NCBI GenBank assembly: GCA_902765305.1
Contig: CACWZI010000066.1
Coordinates: forward strand, 1-33,325
DNA: 33,325 nt
Direction: 5' to 3'
Origin: an uncultured Eubacteriales bacterium
GTDB lineage: Bacteria; Bacillota; Clostridia; Christensenellales; Aristaeellaceae
Part shown: positions 6,254 through 15,372 of the stretch, piece after piece
Layout: each line of letters starts with the position of its first letter
Position numbering within the stretch: the first letter of the stretch is position 1
The notes under the pieces: generated by a model
Database searches by the model: none
What the model saw: the letters and a program-made list of their open reading frames with translations, nothing else
Told to the model about the DNA's origin: nothing
Made by a program: the position numbers and the translations under genes

Positions 6254-9136
6254 ATGCCAACAATAGACAGAATTCCGACGCTACAGTATATGGGCAGCAA
6301 AAGTCGAATGCTCGAAGAAATCTGTACGCCCGTAATATATAATCAAGAGATACAACAGGTTGTCGATCTGTTTGCAGGTACAGGAAGTGTCGGATATGCC
6401 CTCGCACCTTATAAAAAAATCATCAGCAATGATATCGAGTATTATTCATATGTATTGAATTCAGCCATTCTTAATGGCTGCCAGTTGAGTTCCCTGGAAT
6501 TGGAAGCCCTGCTTAAAAGCATAGATCAGAAATGGAGGATTAGCAAGCGCTTTCTTAATAGAGAGATTACTGCGGAAGAGAGCTTCTTGGCCTCTCCTTT
6601 GTCTGCCTATGAGGAATACGCGACTTTCTCACATGATACCCCCAGTGTCTTTCATGTTGACTCTAATTCTCAAGGATTCGAAGGTCTGAAAGCCTTGGTA
6701 CAAACAGTAACCCCTGGCGCGCCGAATCAGGAAGTTCCGTTTCCGTGCTTATTTGTGACCTATTTCTCAAATGCGTATTTTGGAATTAAACAATGCTGTC
6801 AAATTGACGCTATAGCTTCGACAATAGCAGAATTACCTGATGAACAACAGCGCTTTACTTTGCTTGCCGCGCTCATGACGGCTACAAGCGCTACCGCTTC
6901 ATCTACGACGCACTTCGCTCAATTCTTGACAGTCAAGAATAAAAACACATTTAGGAATATTAAGGAAAAGAGAAGCACTGATATTATACAGTTGTTTAAA
7001 GATGCCCTAACCAGGTTTGAAGACAAAGGGCTTCTGAACAAGGCAGATAAAAAACATGACTGCTTCAATATGGATTTTGAGGGTTGTCTGCGGAAAATAG
7101 ATATCGATGAGCATACACTTGTGTATGCGGATCCACCCTACTTCAAAGAACACTATTCTCGGTACTATCATGTGCTGAATACAATGTGCTTGTACGATTA
7201 TCCGCAACTGGCCATCAATCCACAGAACAAGCAATACGCTGTAGGAAGATACCGCGCAGATAGGAATATTTCGGATTTTGGCAAAAGATCAAAAGCATTG
7301 TTTGCCTTTGGCCGATTAATCAATGCCTGTGCGGATAGAAAGGCCAATCTTCTGATCAGTTATTCTGAAAATTCATTGGTCAAGATCTATGAATTACTTC
7401 GACTGACAAAAACACGATACAGCGTATCTGTAAAGAAGGTTACCCTTAAGCATTCAAGCCAAGGAAGAGCTACCGAATCTGATCAAACTGTAAAGGAGTT
7501 CCTGTTTCACTGTTCTCTACCTGACAGCCGAGAACTTGAAATCGAAAAAACCGCAAATTCCATCCGAACAATCAAGCCGGTTGTGGACAATCCTGGTGGT
7601 TTCATTCATAATTATATGGCGAGAAAACCTTATAATGTCGTATCCGCTATCATTGAAGGTTTTTCTAAGCCAAAGGATTTCGTCTATGACCCGATGTTTG
7701 GTTCAGGAACTGTTCTAATTGAAGGTAGTAAACTCGGCAGGCGTGTCATTGGAACGGACATAAACCCGATCGCTAAAGAAATTTGCTCGATTTCGCTCAG
7801 CCAATGGGATTTGGCTAAGATCAATGCATTGATTGATCAATTCGTTAAGGAAGTAGAGGTTTCCTGCTCTGATGTTTATACCTTTACTTCTGAGGGTGAA
7901 ATGCGCGTCATAGAGCGTTGTCATTTTGACTATAGGGACAATGGGTTCGTTCCCACCGCGTATTGGTATAAAACCATAGTCGGCAGTAAATGGAGTGGAC
8001 GAAAGAAGTGTGATGCATCCACATCTTTTCGCGAGAATTACGATTTACTTCGTCATGAATCCCTTGCAAGGCTTCATGATCGCCCGCTTATACCCAATTC
8101 CAGAATTGCAATCAAAGAAGGCGCTACGGTCTTCAGCTACTTCTGCAATCGGAATATCATTGCGCTGGATAGGATTCTATCTATTCTGGATCAGTACAAG
8201 AACAACTATGGATATGAGGTTCTCAGGTTGCTTGTGTCATCCTCCATCAACCTGATTAAACTATCCGACAAAAAAGCCTCCAGTCAAATGCCTTACTGGT
8301 TACCTAGGAATAACGCCACTTCACGTAATGCTGTATTCATCATTCAACAAAAGGCAAAAGCAATGAAAGACGGCCTTAGGTATCTACAAGACCATTGCCA
8401 ATCCTTCATCGACAATGGCAAGGCGTTCATCTACAATGATCCTGCGCAAAGAATCAGCTGCGATAAACTGCCAGACGATAGCGTTGATCTCGTGGTAACG
8501 GATCCACCTTACACGGATCAAGTTCCCTATCTTGAATACAATCAGCTGTGGCTATACCTCCTTGACATGGATGGAATGGTGAACTTCGATGACGAACTGG
8601 TTGTATCTGATGCTCCGCGGAGAAACAAAGATCAGCAGGATTTTGACACTGTTTTTAGTGCAATCATCGAGCGGACAGCAAAATGTCTGAGAGAGATGGG
8701 TGTATTCGTGATGTTCTATCATACTTTCGACTTGAAATCATGGTCTAATCTTTTGACCATGATGAGAACAAACGGATTAAAATACGTCTATCAGATTCCG
8801 ACACCAACGCCCCGAAAGTCATTTAAAACCATCATGTCTCCTCGAAGTACGCTGGATGGAAACTATGTGTTGTTCTTTGTTAAGGATCCGCATGGTATTA
8901 ATAAGACCTTTGGTGGCGATTTATCAGAAGCTGTCGATATGGCTATCGCGTGCGCGGAGAGGATCATTCGGTCCCAGGAGAACGTAACGACGCAAGATCT
9001 GTATGATCAAGGAATGTTGAAAGAAGCATTTGAAGAGGGTTATTTAGAAACGCTATCAGAACGATACAGAACTTTTGCGGATATCGTCAAGTATAGATTC
9101 AAATATGAAAACGGCTATTGGGAGGTGTCAGAATAG
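6254..9136 (+). CDS. Double DNA methyltransferase: D12-class adenine MTase fused to an N6/N4 MTase
   Basis: A 960-residue protein with two methylase cores. Residues about 8-420 form a D12-class (Dam/FokI-type) N6-adenine methyltransferase: YMGSKSRML (12-20), SAM-binding VVDLFAGTGSVGY (36-48) and catalytic ADPPY (292-296). Residues about 443-890 form a second core of the N6_N4_Mtase/COG1743-like group: motif X-like HNYMARKP (452-459), SAM loop DPMFGSGT (479-486) and catalytic TDPPY (749-753), separated by a long insert that may carry target recognition. No nuclease motif is seen. The ATG is preceded by GAGGAG at about 11 bases. The stop TAG shares its last base with the GTG start of the next gene, implying coupled translation. 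Base composition is clearly more AT-rich than the flanking genes, a sign of horizontal transfer. Biochemical specificity is unknown. Confidence 0.85.
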   Translation: MPTIDRIPTLQYMGSKSRMLEEICTPVIYNQEIQQVVDLFAGTGSVGYALAPYKKIISNDIEYYSYVLNSAILNGCQLSSLELEALLKSIDQKWRISKRFLNREITAEESFLASPLSAYEEYATFSHDTPSVFHVDSNSQGFEGLKALVQTVTPGAPNQEVPFPCLFVTYFSNAYFGIKQCCQIDAIASTIAELPDEQQRFTLLAALMTATSATASSTTHFAQFLTVKNKNTFRNIKEKRSTDIIQLFKDALTRFEDKGLLNKADKKHDCFNMDFEGCLRKIDIDEHTLVYADPPYFKEHYSRYYHVLNTMCLYDYPQLAINPQNKQYAVGRYRADRNISDFGKRSKALFAFGRLINACADRKANLLISYSENSLVKIYELLRLTKTRYSVSVKKVTLKHSSQGRATESDQTVKEFLFHCSLPDSRELEIEKTANSIRTIKPVVDNPGGFIHNYMARKPYNVVSAIIEGFSKPKDFVYDPMFGSGTVLIEGSKLGRRVIGTDINPIAKEICSISLSQWDLAKINALIDQFVKEVEVSCSDVYTFTSEGEMRVIERCHFDYRDNGFVPTAYWYKTIVGSKWSGRKKCDASTSFRENYDLLRHESLARLHDRPLIPNSRIAIKEGATVFSYFCNRNIIALDRILSILDQYKNNYGYEVLRLLVSSSINLIKLSDKKASSQMPYWLPRNNATSRNAVFIIQQKAKAMKDGLRYLQDHCQSFIDNGKAFIYNDPAQRISCDKLPDDSVDLVVTDPPYTDQVPYLEYNQLWLYLLDMDGMVNFDDELVVSDAPRRNKDQQDFDTVFSAIIERTAKCLREMGVFVMFYHTFDLKSWSNLLTMMRTNGLKYVYQIPTPTPRKSFKTIMSPRSTLDGNYVLFFVKDPHGINKTFGGDLSEAVDMAIACAERIIRSQENVTTQDLYDQGMLKEAFEEGYLETLSERYRTFADIVKYRFKYENGYWEVSE

Positions 9137-11505
9137 TGTATTGGCTTCTTGACTATGAAGAACAGGATAGAATACGTGAAACCATCCTTTCACTTCATAA
9201 TACTTTGGCCTTGCCCCACAGAAGAGTGCAGGAAGACCAAACCTTTCCGTTTGTCGGCAGGAAGGATCGAGGTATTGCCGCGACAATCATTGAGTCATTG
9301 TCCCCGGAGGGTGGAATGGTTTGCGACCCCTTTGCAGGCTCAGGAACCTTTGTTTACTCAGCCCTCGATTGCAATCGAAATGTTAAGGCAAATGAGTGGG
9401 AGCCGTATGCGCATGAGATGATGACCGCGCCGCTGACAGAGCTTCCTACACTATCTGAATATAATGAGGCCCTTGCTTCCTTTATTAGCTTTGTCCTTCC
9501 GGTTATGCAGAGAATCTATGAAACAACTTGCCCTGAATGCAACGAAAAGATCATGTTCGATGGAATATTCTTTGACAGAAGCCCTGAAGAATACTTCAAT
9601 CCGACTTTGCATGAGAGGCTTGGCCGGAACAATCATGAAAATGTAATCTTCAGGGGAAAGTATAAGTGTCCCAAGTGTGGATGCAAAGAAAAGAACTATG
9701 ATGATAATGACGAAGCCGTGCGGCAAGGGCTTGATCAGATAGAGTATTCATTTCCCGATGTGCCAATCATTGAAAACTCCAGGCTCAATTTCACCTCGCC
9801 CGACTTTACTCGCTATGGATCGCTGTTTTCAAAACGTCAGAAAATAGCGCTATCCACCATGTCTTCGGCAATACTGAATTTATCAGGAAAATCCAGGAAA
9901 TTCTTCTATGATACCTTCCTTTCGATCATTCATCTTGGGAAGTATACTGATTACAGGAGCAAAAGTCAGGACAACCATTGTCCCGCAAACCGATTAAAGG
10001 AAACAAATCTTTATTATCGTTATCTTGAAAAACTAAATGAACGCTGGGATTATATTACAAGATTTCGTAAAGAAAATGATACTACCAAAGCCGAAGTGTC
10101 TTTTTCGGATTTCAGGGAATTCCTAAATGAGATAGAATCAGGAAGCGTAGACCTGTTGATGACCGACCCTCCATTTGGAGACACAGCGCAGTATTTTGAA
10201 CATGCGCAGAGAGTGCATCCTTTCATTCCCTATTCATTGATGAATGATAAAGAACGACTTGCAAAGGAAGTGGTCATCAGCAATGCCCCCAGTAGGGAAG
10301 ATAAACATGGTGACGAACAGTTCATGCGTGATATTGAAGAACTGTTTATGTTAGGGTCTGCTGTGATTAAGGAACACGGCTATTTTGTATTGTATTTTCG
10401 TCCGAAGCAGAGTAGCTGGATCTCTAATCTCAATCAGCTAAAGCATTTCGGGAGAAAGCATGGACTGGAACCCTTGATGGCTATATCTCTGGAAATAAAG
10501 GATCCCTCCATGCGTGCATTAGCCTCTGCCGCGTGGACATTTAGTAAGGATACCTGTTTTGTGTTTCTGAAATTGAAAGAATCTGAGCGGAGATGGTATG
10601 AGGGAAACGTAGATGTTGACGAATTGGTCTATCTGGCTGCGTCTAAAGCAGCGTCAGACGAAGGGAGACCATTTGTTGTTTCGAAATTTTACGGTTCCCT
10701 ACAAACTAAATTGCGAAGTGAAAATCTATCAAGACTGTCATCGACCGTGTATCAAAGGCGTTTTCTTGATACGCTGTTACGCTATGCAAATAAAGATGGA
10801 GCACAGTATTATCTGAAAGGCGATTCCCCTTATGATTTCATCAATCGTGAAGAAGATGCAGAACTCAGGCTGCGGGAATTTGCGCCATTGGTTTTAGAGG
10901 AATTAGGCGCCAATGGCAAAGGGTTTTCCTTTGAAGACTATGTGTTGCGTCTTTCAACATATCTTGATAATGGCAGTCGTACAATAGTTCAAAGACTAAA
11001 GGTTGTCAATCCCCTTATTTCAGAGTTCGCAGAGAGGATGACATACAAAGCAGCCGATTCAGGCACGGACAAAGAGCAATTATTCCTAAAGCAGTATATT
11101 CCGCCAGAAGAAGATGCCGGGAAAACCAGTCTGTACAACATGGATCCTTATGATTTTGAGCGTCTAGTTGCTGACTATTTCGTCAAACGGGGCTATGTAA
11201 AAGCAGAGACAATAGGGGGATCTGGCGACAGAGGTGTCGACGTCCTTGTCACAAACTTATCAGGAGATTATGAGTTTATCCAATGCAAGCGCTATAGAAA
11301 AGGCAGTAATATTGGTTCTACCCCAATCCAACGAGTCGATAGTATGCGAATCAGCAGAGGAGCTGTAAAAGCTTGGGTATTTACTACCTCTGATTTTACC
11401 CCAGAAGGAATTGATGAGGCTCGTATCACAGGGGTAAATCTTGTGAACGGCGCAGAATTGATAAAGTCTTTGGAGCTTTACTATCCAAACAAATACTGTC
11501 TGTAA
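9136..11505 (+). CDS. Zn-ribbon DNA methyltransferase fused to Mrr-type restriction endonuclease domain
   Basis: A 789-residue fusion. The N-terminal methyltransferase has the SAM loop DPFAGSGT (64-71), a Zn-ribbon insertion with CPEC (132-135) and CPKCGC (178-183), and catalytic TDPPF (343-347). The following VVISNAPSRED block matches VVSDAPRRNKD in the upstream protein, so the two cores are paralogous. Residues about 500-665 are a largely helical linker without recognised motifs. Residues about 666-782 match an Mrr/PD-(D/E)XK nuclease: DPYDFERLVADYF, GDRGVDVLV with Asp702, and IQCKRY with Gln716 and Lys718. The start is set at GTG 9136, which follows GGGAGGTG by 7 bases and overlaps the upstream TAG; an in-frame TTG at 9118 lies before that site and is less likely. 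AT-rich like its partner. Likely a combined modification/restriction protein; cleavage rule unknown. Confidence 0.85.
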   Translation: MYWLLDYEEQDRIRETILSLHNTLALPHRRVQEDQTFPFVGRKDRGIAATIIESLSPEGGMVCDPFAGSGTFVYSALDCNRNVKANEWEPYAHEMMTAPLTELPTLSEYNEALASFISFVLPVMQRIYETTCPECNEKIMFDGIFFDRSPEEYFNPTLHERLGRNNHENVIFRGKYKCPKCGCKEKNYDDNDEAVRQGLDQIEYSFPDVPIIENSRLNFTSPDFTRYGSLFSKRQKIALSTMSSAILNLSGKSRKFFYDTFLSIIHLGKYTDYRSKSQDNHCPANRLKETNLYYRYLEKLNERWDYITRFRKENDTTKAEVSFSDFREFLNEIESGSVDLLMTDPPFGDTAQYFEHAQRVHPFIPYSLMNDKERLAKEVVISNAPSREDKHGDEQFMRDIEELFMLGSAVIKEHGYFVLYFRPKQSSWISNLNQLKHFGRKHGLEPLMAISLEIKDPSMRALASAAWTFSKDTCFVFLKLKESERRWYEGNVDVDELVYLAASKAASDEGRPFVVSKFYGSLQTKLRSENLSRLSSTVYQRRFLDTLLRYANKDGAQYYLKGDSPYDFINREEDAELRLREFAPLVLEELGANGKGFSFEDYVLRLSTYLDNGSRTIVQRLKVVNPLISEFAERMTYKAADSGTDKEQLFLKQYIPPEEDAGKTSLYNMDPYDFERLVADYFVKRGYVKAETIGGSGDRGVDVLVTNLSGDYEFIQCKRYRKGSNIGSTPIQRVDSMRISRGAVKAWVFTTSDFTPEGIDEARITGVNLVNGAELIKSLELYYPNKYCL

Positions 11506-11800
11506 AGGGGGATACGAATATATTTTCTCTTCCTTGCCAGAATAGCATTTTCATACAAGACAGTTCCGAGGACGGAACGGCGAGTGGAAGCTTTTGTAGG
11601 CGCAATGGAACCACAACGAAGTATTACAGTCAAGAACGATCGGAAGGAATACTGGTCTGAAAAGAAAAATGAATTCAATTTATCCATGGCTCTTATGTAG
11701 CTAACCTCCACGGATAAGATGCTCATCGAGGGGGCTGCGGCCTGCCCTCTCCAGATGCATAGCGGAAACGCTGTGCTGAATCGGATAAATATACATTAGT
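11506..11800. other. Gene-free gap after the methyltransferase/Mrr operon
   Basis: About 300 bases with no supported gene. A small hairpin GTTCCG-AGGA-CGGAAC occurs near 11566-11581. No U-tract terminator, tRNA gene or direct repeat marking an island boundary was recognised. The short open frames here have no ribosome binding sites. Confidence 0.5.
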
Positions 11801-11818
11801 ATGCATTATTTATGCATT
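11800..11818. promoter_or_regulatory. Candidate ArgR-type operator upstream of argG
   Basis: Contains the perfect inverted repeat TGCAT-N5-ATGCA in an AT-rich setting, 30-odd bases upstream of the argG -35 box. Size and AT-rich centre resemble arginine-repressor boxes, but the match to the TGAAT half-site consensus is only partial. Confidence 0.35.
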
Positions 11819-11847
11819 TATTTAACTGAAACAGCGCCCATCAAGGC

Positions 11848-11875
11848 TTGACTTTGCATAAAAACGGCCTATAAT
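11848..11875 (+). promoter_or_regulatory. argG promoter
   Basis: TTGACT-N16-TATAAT (-35 at 11848-11853, -10 at 11870-11875) gives a 5' leader of about 45 nt with AAGGAG at 11913-11918, 8 bases before the ATG. Confidence 0.75.
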
Positions 11876-11926
11876 ATACACAGTCGAACGAAAACAAGCG
11901 CCCACGGGCGACAAGGAGCGATAGCT

Positions 11927-13159
<1,233 letters not shown>

Positions 13160-13170
13160 GATAACAGGGT

Positions 13171-13228
13171 CAATCCAATCATTCAGCCTGGCTTCTTTGT
13201 TAAAGAACCAGGCTGAATGATTGGATTG
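13171..13228. terminator. Long hairpin between argG and the GNAT gene
   Basis: A 21-bp perfect stem (13171-13191 with 13208-13228; arm core CAATCCAATCATTCAGCC) extended inward by a TTCTTT/AAAGAA pairing with one bulge. It has no U-tract on either side, so it may be a 3'-end stabiliser or weak terminator rather than a classical intrinsic terminator. Confidence 0.55.
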
Positions 13229-13257
13229 GCTTCACATCCATCAGATGGAGGTATCCC

Positions 13258-13761
13258 ATGACCATCCGGCATTCCACCCCCCAGGACCTTGACCGCATGA
13301 TGGAAATCTATGCCCATGCCCGCTCTTTCATGGCGGCGCACGGCAACCCGAACCAGTGGGGGCCCACCCAGTGGCCGCCCCGGGCACTGATCGAGCAGGA
13401 TATCCGCGAGGGGCACAGCTATGTATGCGTTGGCGACGACGGCAGGGTCGCGGGCACGTTCTATTTCATCCAGGGCATGGACGTCGAGCCCACCTACCGA
13501 AATATCACCGACGGCGCGTGGCTGGATGACAGCCCCTACGGCGTGGTACACCGCATCGCCACGGACGGCTCCGCGCGGGGCGTCGGAGCCTTCTGCCTGA
13601 ACTGGGCCTTCGACCAGTGCGGCCATATGCGCATCGACACCCACGGGGACAACGCCGTCATGCAGCGCCTGCTGGGCAAGCTGGGCTTCATCCACTGCGG
13701 CACGATCCATGTGGAGGAGGACGCCTTTCCCAGACTGGCCTACGAAAAGGTCCGGGCATGA
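13258..13761 (+). CDS. GNAT family N-acetyltransferase
   Basis: A 167-residue protein with the GNAT fold, expected to transfer acetyl from acetyl-CoA to an unknown amine. It opens with the typical IRHSTPQDLDRMMEIY segment. The central strand-rich region contains GRVAGTFYFIQG. The C-terminal part has IDTHGDNAVMQRLLGKLGF, the usual late GNAT motif. The acetyl-CoA pyrophosphate loop is weak (RIATDGSARGVG). GGAGG lies 6 bases before the ATG. Its stop overlaps the next start (ATGA), so the membrane protein gene is coupled to it. Confidence 0.85.
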   Translation: MTIRHSTPQDLDRMMEIYAHARSFMAAHGNPNQWGPTQWPPRALIEQDIREGHSYVCVGDDGRVAGTFYFIQGMDVEPTYRNITDGAWLDDSPYGVVHRIATDGSARGVGAFCLNWAFDQCGHMRIDTHGDNAVMQRLLGKLGFIHCGTIHVEEDAFPRLAYEKVRA

Positions 13762-14426
13762 GCGGCGCAAGCCTGGACGGGCTGCTTCACCGCTACCGGC
13801 AGGACGGCGGTTTTCGCGCCCGGGTCGGGGCAATGGGCTCCCTCGCGGCCTCGGCGGCCTTCGCGCTGTACAACGGCATTGCCGGTCTGGCGTACCGCGC
13901 GCCCTGGAACGGCAGCATATGCGTCTATTACCTGCTGCTGGCCGGGATACGCGGCTATCTTCTGGTCAACCAGCGCAGGCTTGCGGGGCTGCCCCGGTCG
14001 AAGGCGCGTCGCATGGAAAAACGCGCCTGCGCCAACGCCGCCGGGGCGCTGCTGGTATTGAACCAGGCGCTGATCGCCCCCATCGCGCTGATGGTGCGAA
14101 TGGAAAGGCCGGTGAACATGGGGCTCATCCCCGCCATCGCCACCGCGGCCTATGCCACCTGGAAGATCACCCTCGCCTCGGTTCGCTACCGTAGGCGAAA
14201 GCGCAGCGCGGACGGATTCACGGCCCAGCTGCGCACGGTGGGCCTGGTGGATGCGCTGGTATCGGTGCTGACGCTGCAAAACACGCTGATCATGGTGAAG
14301 AGCGCCGGCGGCGGACGCTCGATGCTGACCCTGGCCGCCCTGACCAGCGCCGTGATCTTCGCGGGCATTGTGGCAATCTCCGTCGCCAACTGGCGGCGGA
14401 GGAAAACTTGGCCATTAGCTGGTTGA
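13758..14426 (+). CDS. Hypothetical integral membrane protein
   Basis: A 222-residue protein I do not recognise. It shows about five to six hydrophobic segments: roughly residues 26-45, 52-70, 90-112, 117-135, 155-180 and 185-208. Arg/Lys-rich connecting loops include RRRKRS near residue 150 and RRRKTW at the C-terminus. The ATG at 13758 overlaps the stop of the GNAT gene (ATGA), which implies translational coupling and supports this start. No catalytic motif is visible. Confidence 0.7.
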   Translation: MSGASLDGLLHRYRQDGGFRARVGAMGSLAASAAFALYNGIAGLAYRAPWNGSICVYYLLLAGIRGYLLVNQRRLAGLPRSKARRMEKRACANAAGALLVLNQALIAPIALMVRMERPVNMGLIPAIATAAYATWKITLASVRYRRRKRSADGFTAQLRTVGLVDALVSVLTLQNTLIMVKSAGGGRSMLTLAALTSAVIFAGIVAISVANWRRRKTWPLAG

Positions 14427-14487
14427 CGATTTGCCGCGAGGGGGACTGCACGTCGCCGAATCGATTGCAGAAGAGAATACTTCCTCT

Positions 14488-14520
14488 TGACAAAGGACCG
14501 TCCCTTTATGTGCCCTGTCA
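14488..14520. repeat. Degenerate palindromic repeat with AAAGGACCGTCCCTTT core
   Basis: Bounded by TGACA and TGTCA, with a central near-palindrome AAAGGACCGTCCCTTT. It resembles the 'GACACAAAGGGACGGT' palindromes scattered in Clostridia, often near RAYT/IS200-type transposases. Its right edge coincides with the stop codon of the RelE-like toxin. No transposase is present here. Confidence 0.4.
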
Positions 14521-14829
14521 TTCCAGAAACAGGGCTTTCACGCAATCCTGACCTTTATACAACACGCGATCTATGTTGACAACGTTGTTCCCCAGGTGAT
14601 AGTAAGCCAGATAGTTTCTGTAGGTGACGAACCGATAATCACTCTCTATGTCGATAAGCACATTCAAAGGCGTGCCGGAAAGAGGATATTCAGACATCCT
14701 GTCAATTGCGTCCATGACACCGTTGACAGTATTGATCGCCGCGTCCGGATTTTTCAGTTTAAAAGCGATGTATTCCCAGATGTTGTCAAGATCAGCCAAC
14801 GCCTCTTCAGAATAATGGATTTTAAACAT
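14518..14829 (-). CDS. Type II toxin, RelE/ParE family
   Basis: A 103-residue protein with the RelE/ParE superfamily pattern: N-terminal strand MFKIHYSEEALADLDNIWEY, then the helix around AINTVNGVMDAIDRMSEYP, the YRFVTYRNYLAYYH strands with arginine and tyrosines, and a terminal VNIDRVLYKGQD. The toxin acts in the cytosol either as a ribosome-dependent mRNA endonuclease or on gyrase; the sequence does not decide which. Its start overlaps the end of the antitoxin gene by 8 bases, the usual order (antitoxin first). The local sequence is less GC-rich than its neighbours. Confidence 0.87.
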   Translation of the reverse strand: MFKIHYSEEALADLDNIWEYIAFKLKNPDAAINTVNGVMDAIDRMSEYPLSGTPLNVLIDIESDYRFVTYRNYLAYYHLGNNVVNIDRVLYKGQDCVKALFLE

Positions 14830-15079
14830 TCGCCTTCTCCCTGAAGTGCTGGCGAACCTGCTCAGCCGTCAACCATCCCTTTTCCTCTCCGGATCTTCTG
14901 CCCTTATTCAATTCATTGATCAGTTTGATCTCAGCTTGCATCCGCTCGTATTCTTGTATCTCCATAATGGCATAGCAGCCGCGCCCATTTTTCGTCAGGA
15001 ACACAGGGGCATCCTTTTGCACTTCCCGCAGCACTTCCGTATAATTCCGCAGATCGGAAATAGGCTTGATGTTTGGCAT
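14822..15079 (-). CDS. Type II antitoxin, Phd/YefM family
   Basis: An 85-residue partner of the downstream RelE-like toxin. The N-terminal MPNIKPISDLRNY and the block around PVFLTKNGRGCYAIMEIQEYE are typical of the Phd/YefM DNA-binding fold. The C-terminal tail should wrap the toxin. ATG 15079 is chosen because AGAGG is about 11 bases upstream; a GTG at 15088 has the same Shine-Dalgarno almost touching it. The protein presumably autoregulates the promoter 30 bases upstream. Confidence 0.87.
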   Translation of the reverse strand: MPNIKPISDLRNYTEVLREVQKDAPVFLTKNGRGCYAIMEIQEYERMQAEIKLINELNKGRRSGEEKGWLTAEQVRQHFREKANV

Positions 15080-15110
15080 AACTTTCACGTCCTCTCATGA
15101 TCCTGACACC

Positions 15111-15139
15111 AGTATATCATTCTTTGCTGTAAAATACAA
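15111..15139 (-). promoter_or_regulatory. Promoter of the Phd/RelE operon
   Basis: Minus-strand TTGTAT-N17-TATACT (-10 at 15111-15116, -35 at 15134-15139), about 32 bases before the antitoxin ATG, consistent with autoregulation by the toxin-antitoxin complex. Confidence 0.55.
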
Positions 15140-15195
15140 CTGCTAATTTGCAGCGATAATCAAGCAGGATAGTATCCACGTTAACGCACAGAGCC

Positions 15196-15224
15196 TTGCG
15201 GCGCGCTCCACGATTGTGTATAAT
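15196..15224 (+). promoter_or_regulatory. argH promoter with a long 5' leader
   Basis: TTGCGG-N17-TATAAT (-10 at 15219-15224). The leader to the argH ATG is about 140 nt and AT-rich. No riboswitch, T-box or terminator was recognised in it. Confidence 0.5.
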
Positions 15225-15372
15225 GCAGGCAATCCAAATAAGGGAACAGCCGGAAAAGACAGGCGCTTATACGATGGCAATAATCTATGAACGGCAACAG
15301 GCATGAGTAGATCATAGGCAGAATAACAACACACATCCGGCAAATGATAAAACGGCAAAGGAGTATATACCT

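Noticed and set aside
9118-9135. TTG start for the methylase-Mrr gene
   Set aside because: It lies before the GGGAGGTG ribosome binding site; GTG 9136, overlapping the upstream stop, fits better.
11506-11926. T-box or riboswitch in front of argG
   Set aside because: No T-box sequence (TGGNACCGCG) or known aptamer core was found; the promoter lies only about 50 bases before the gene.
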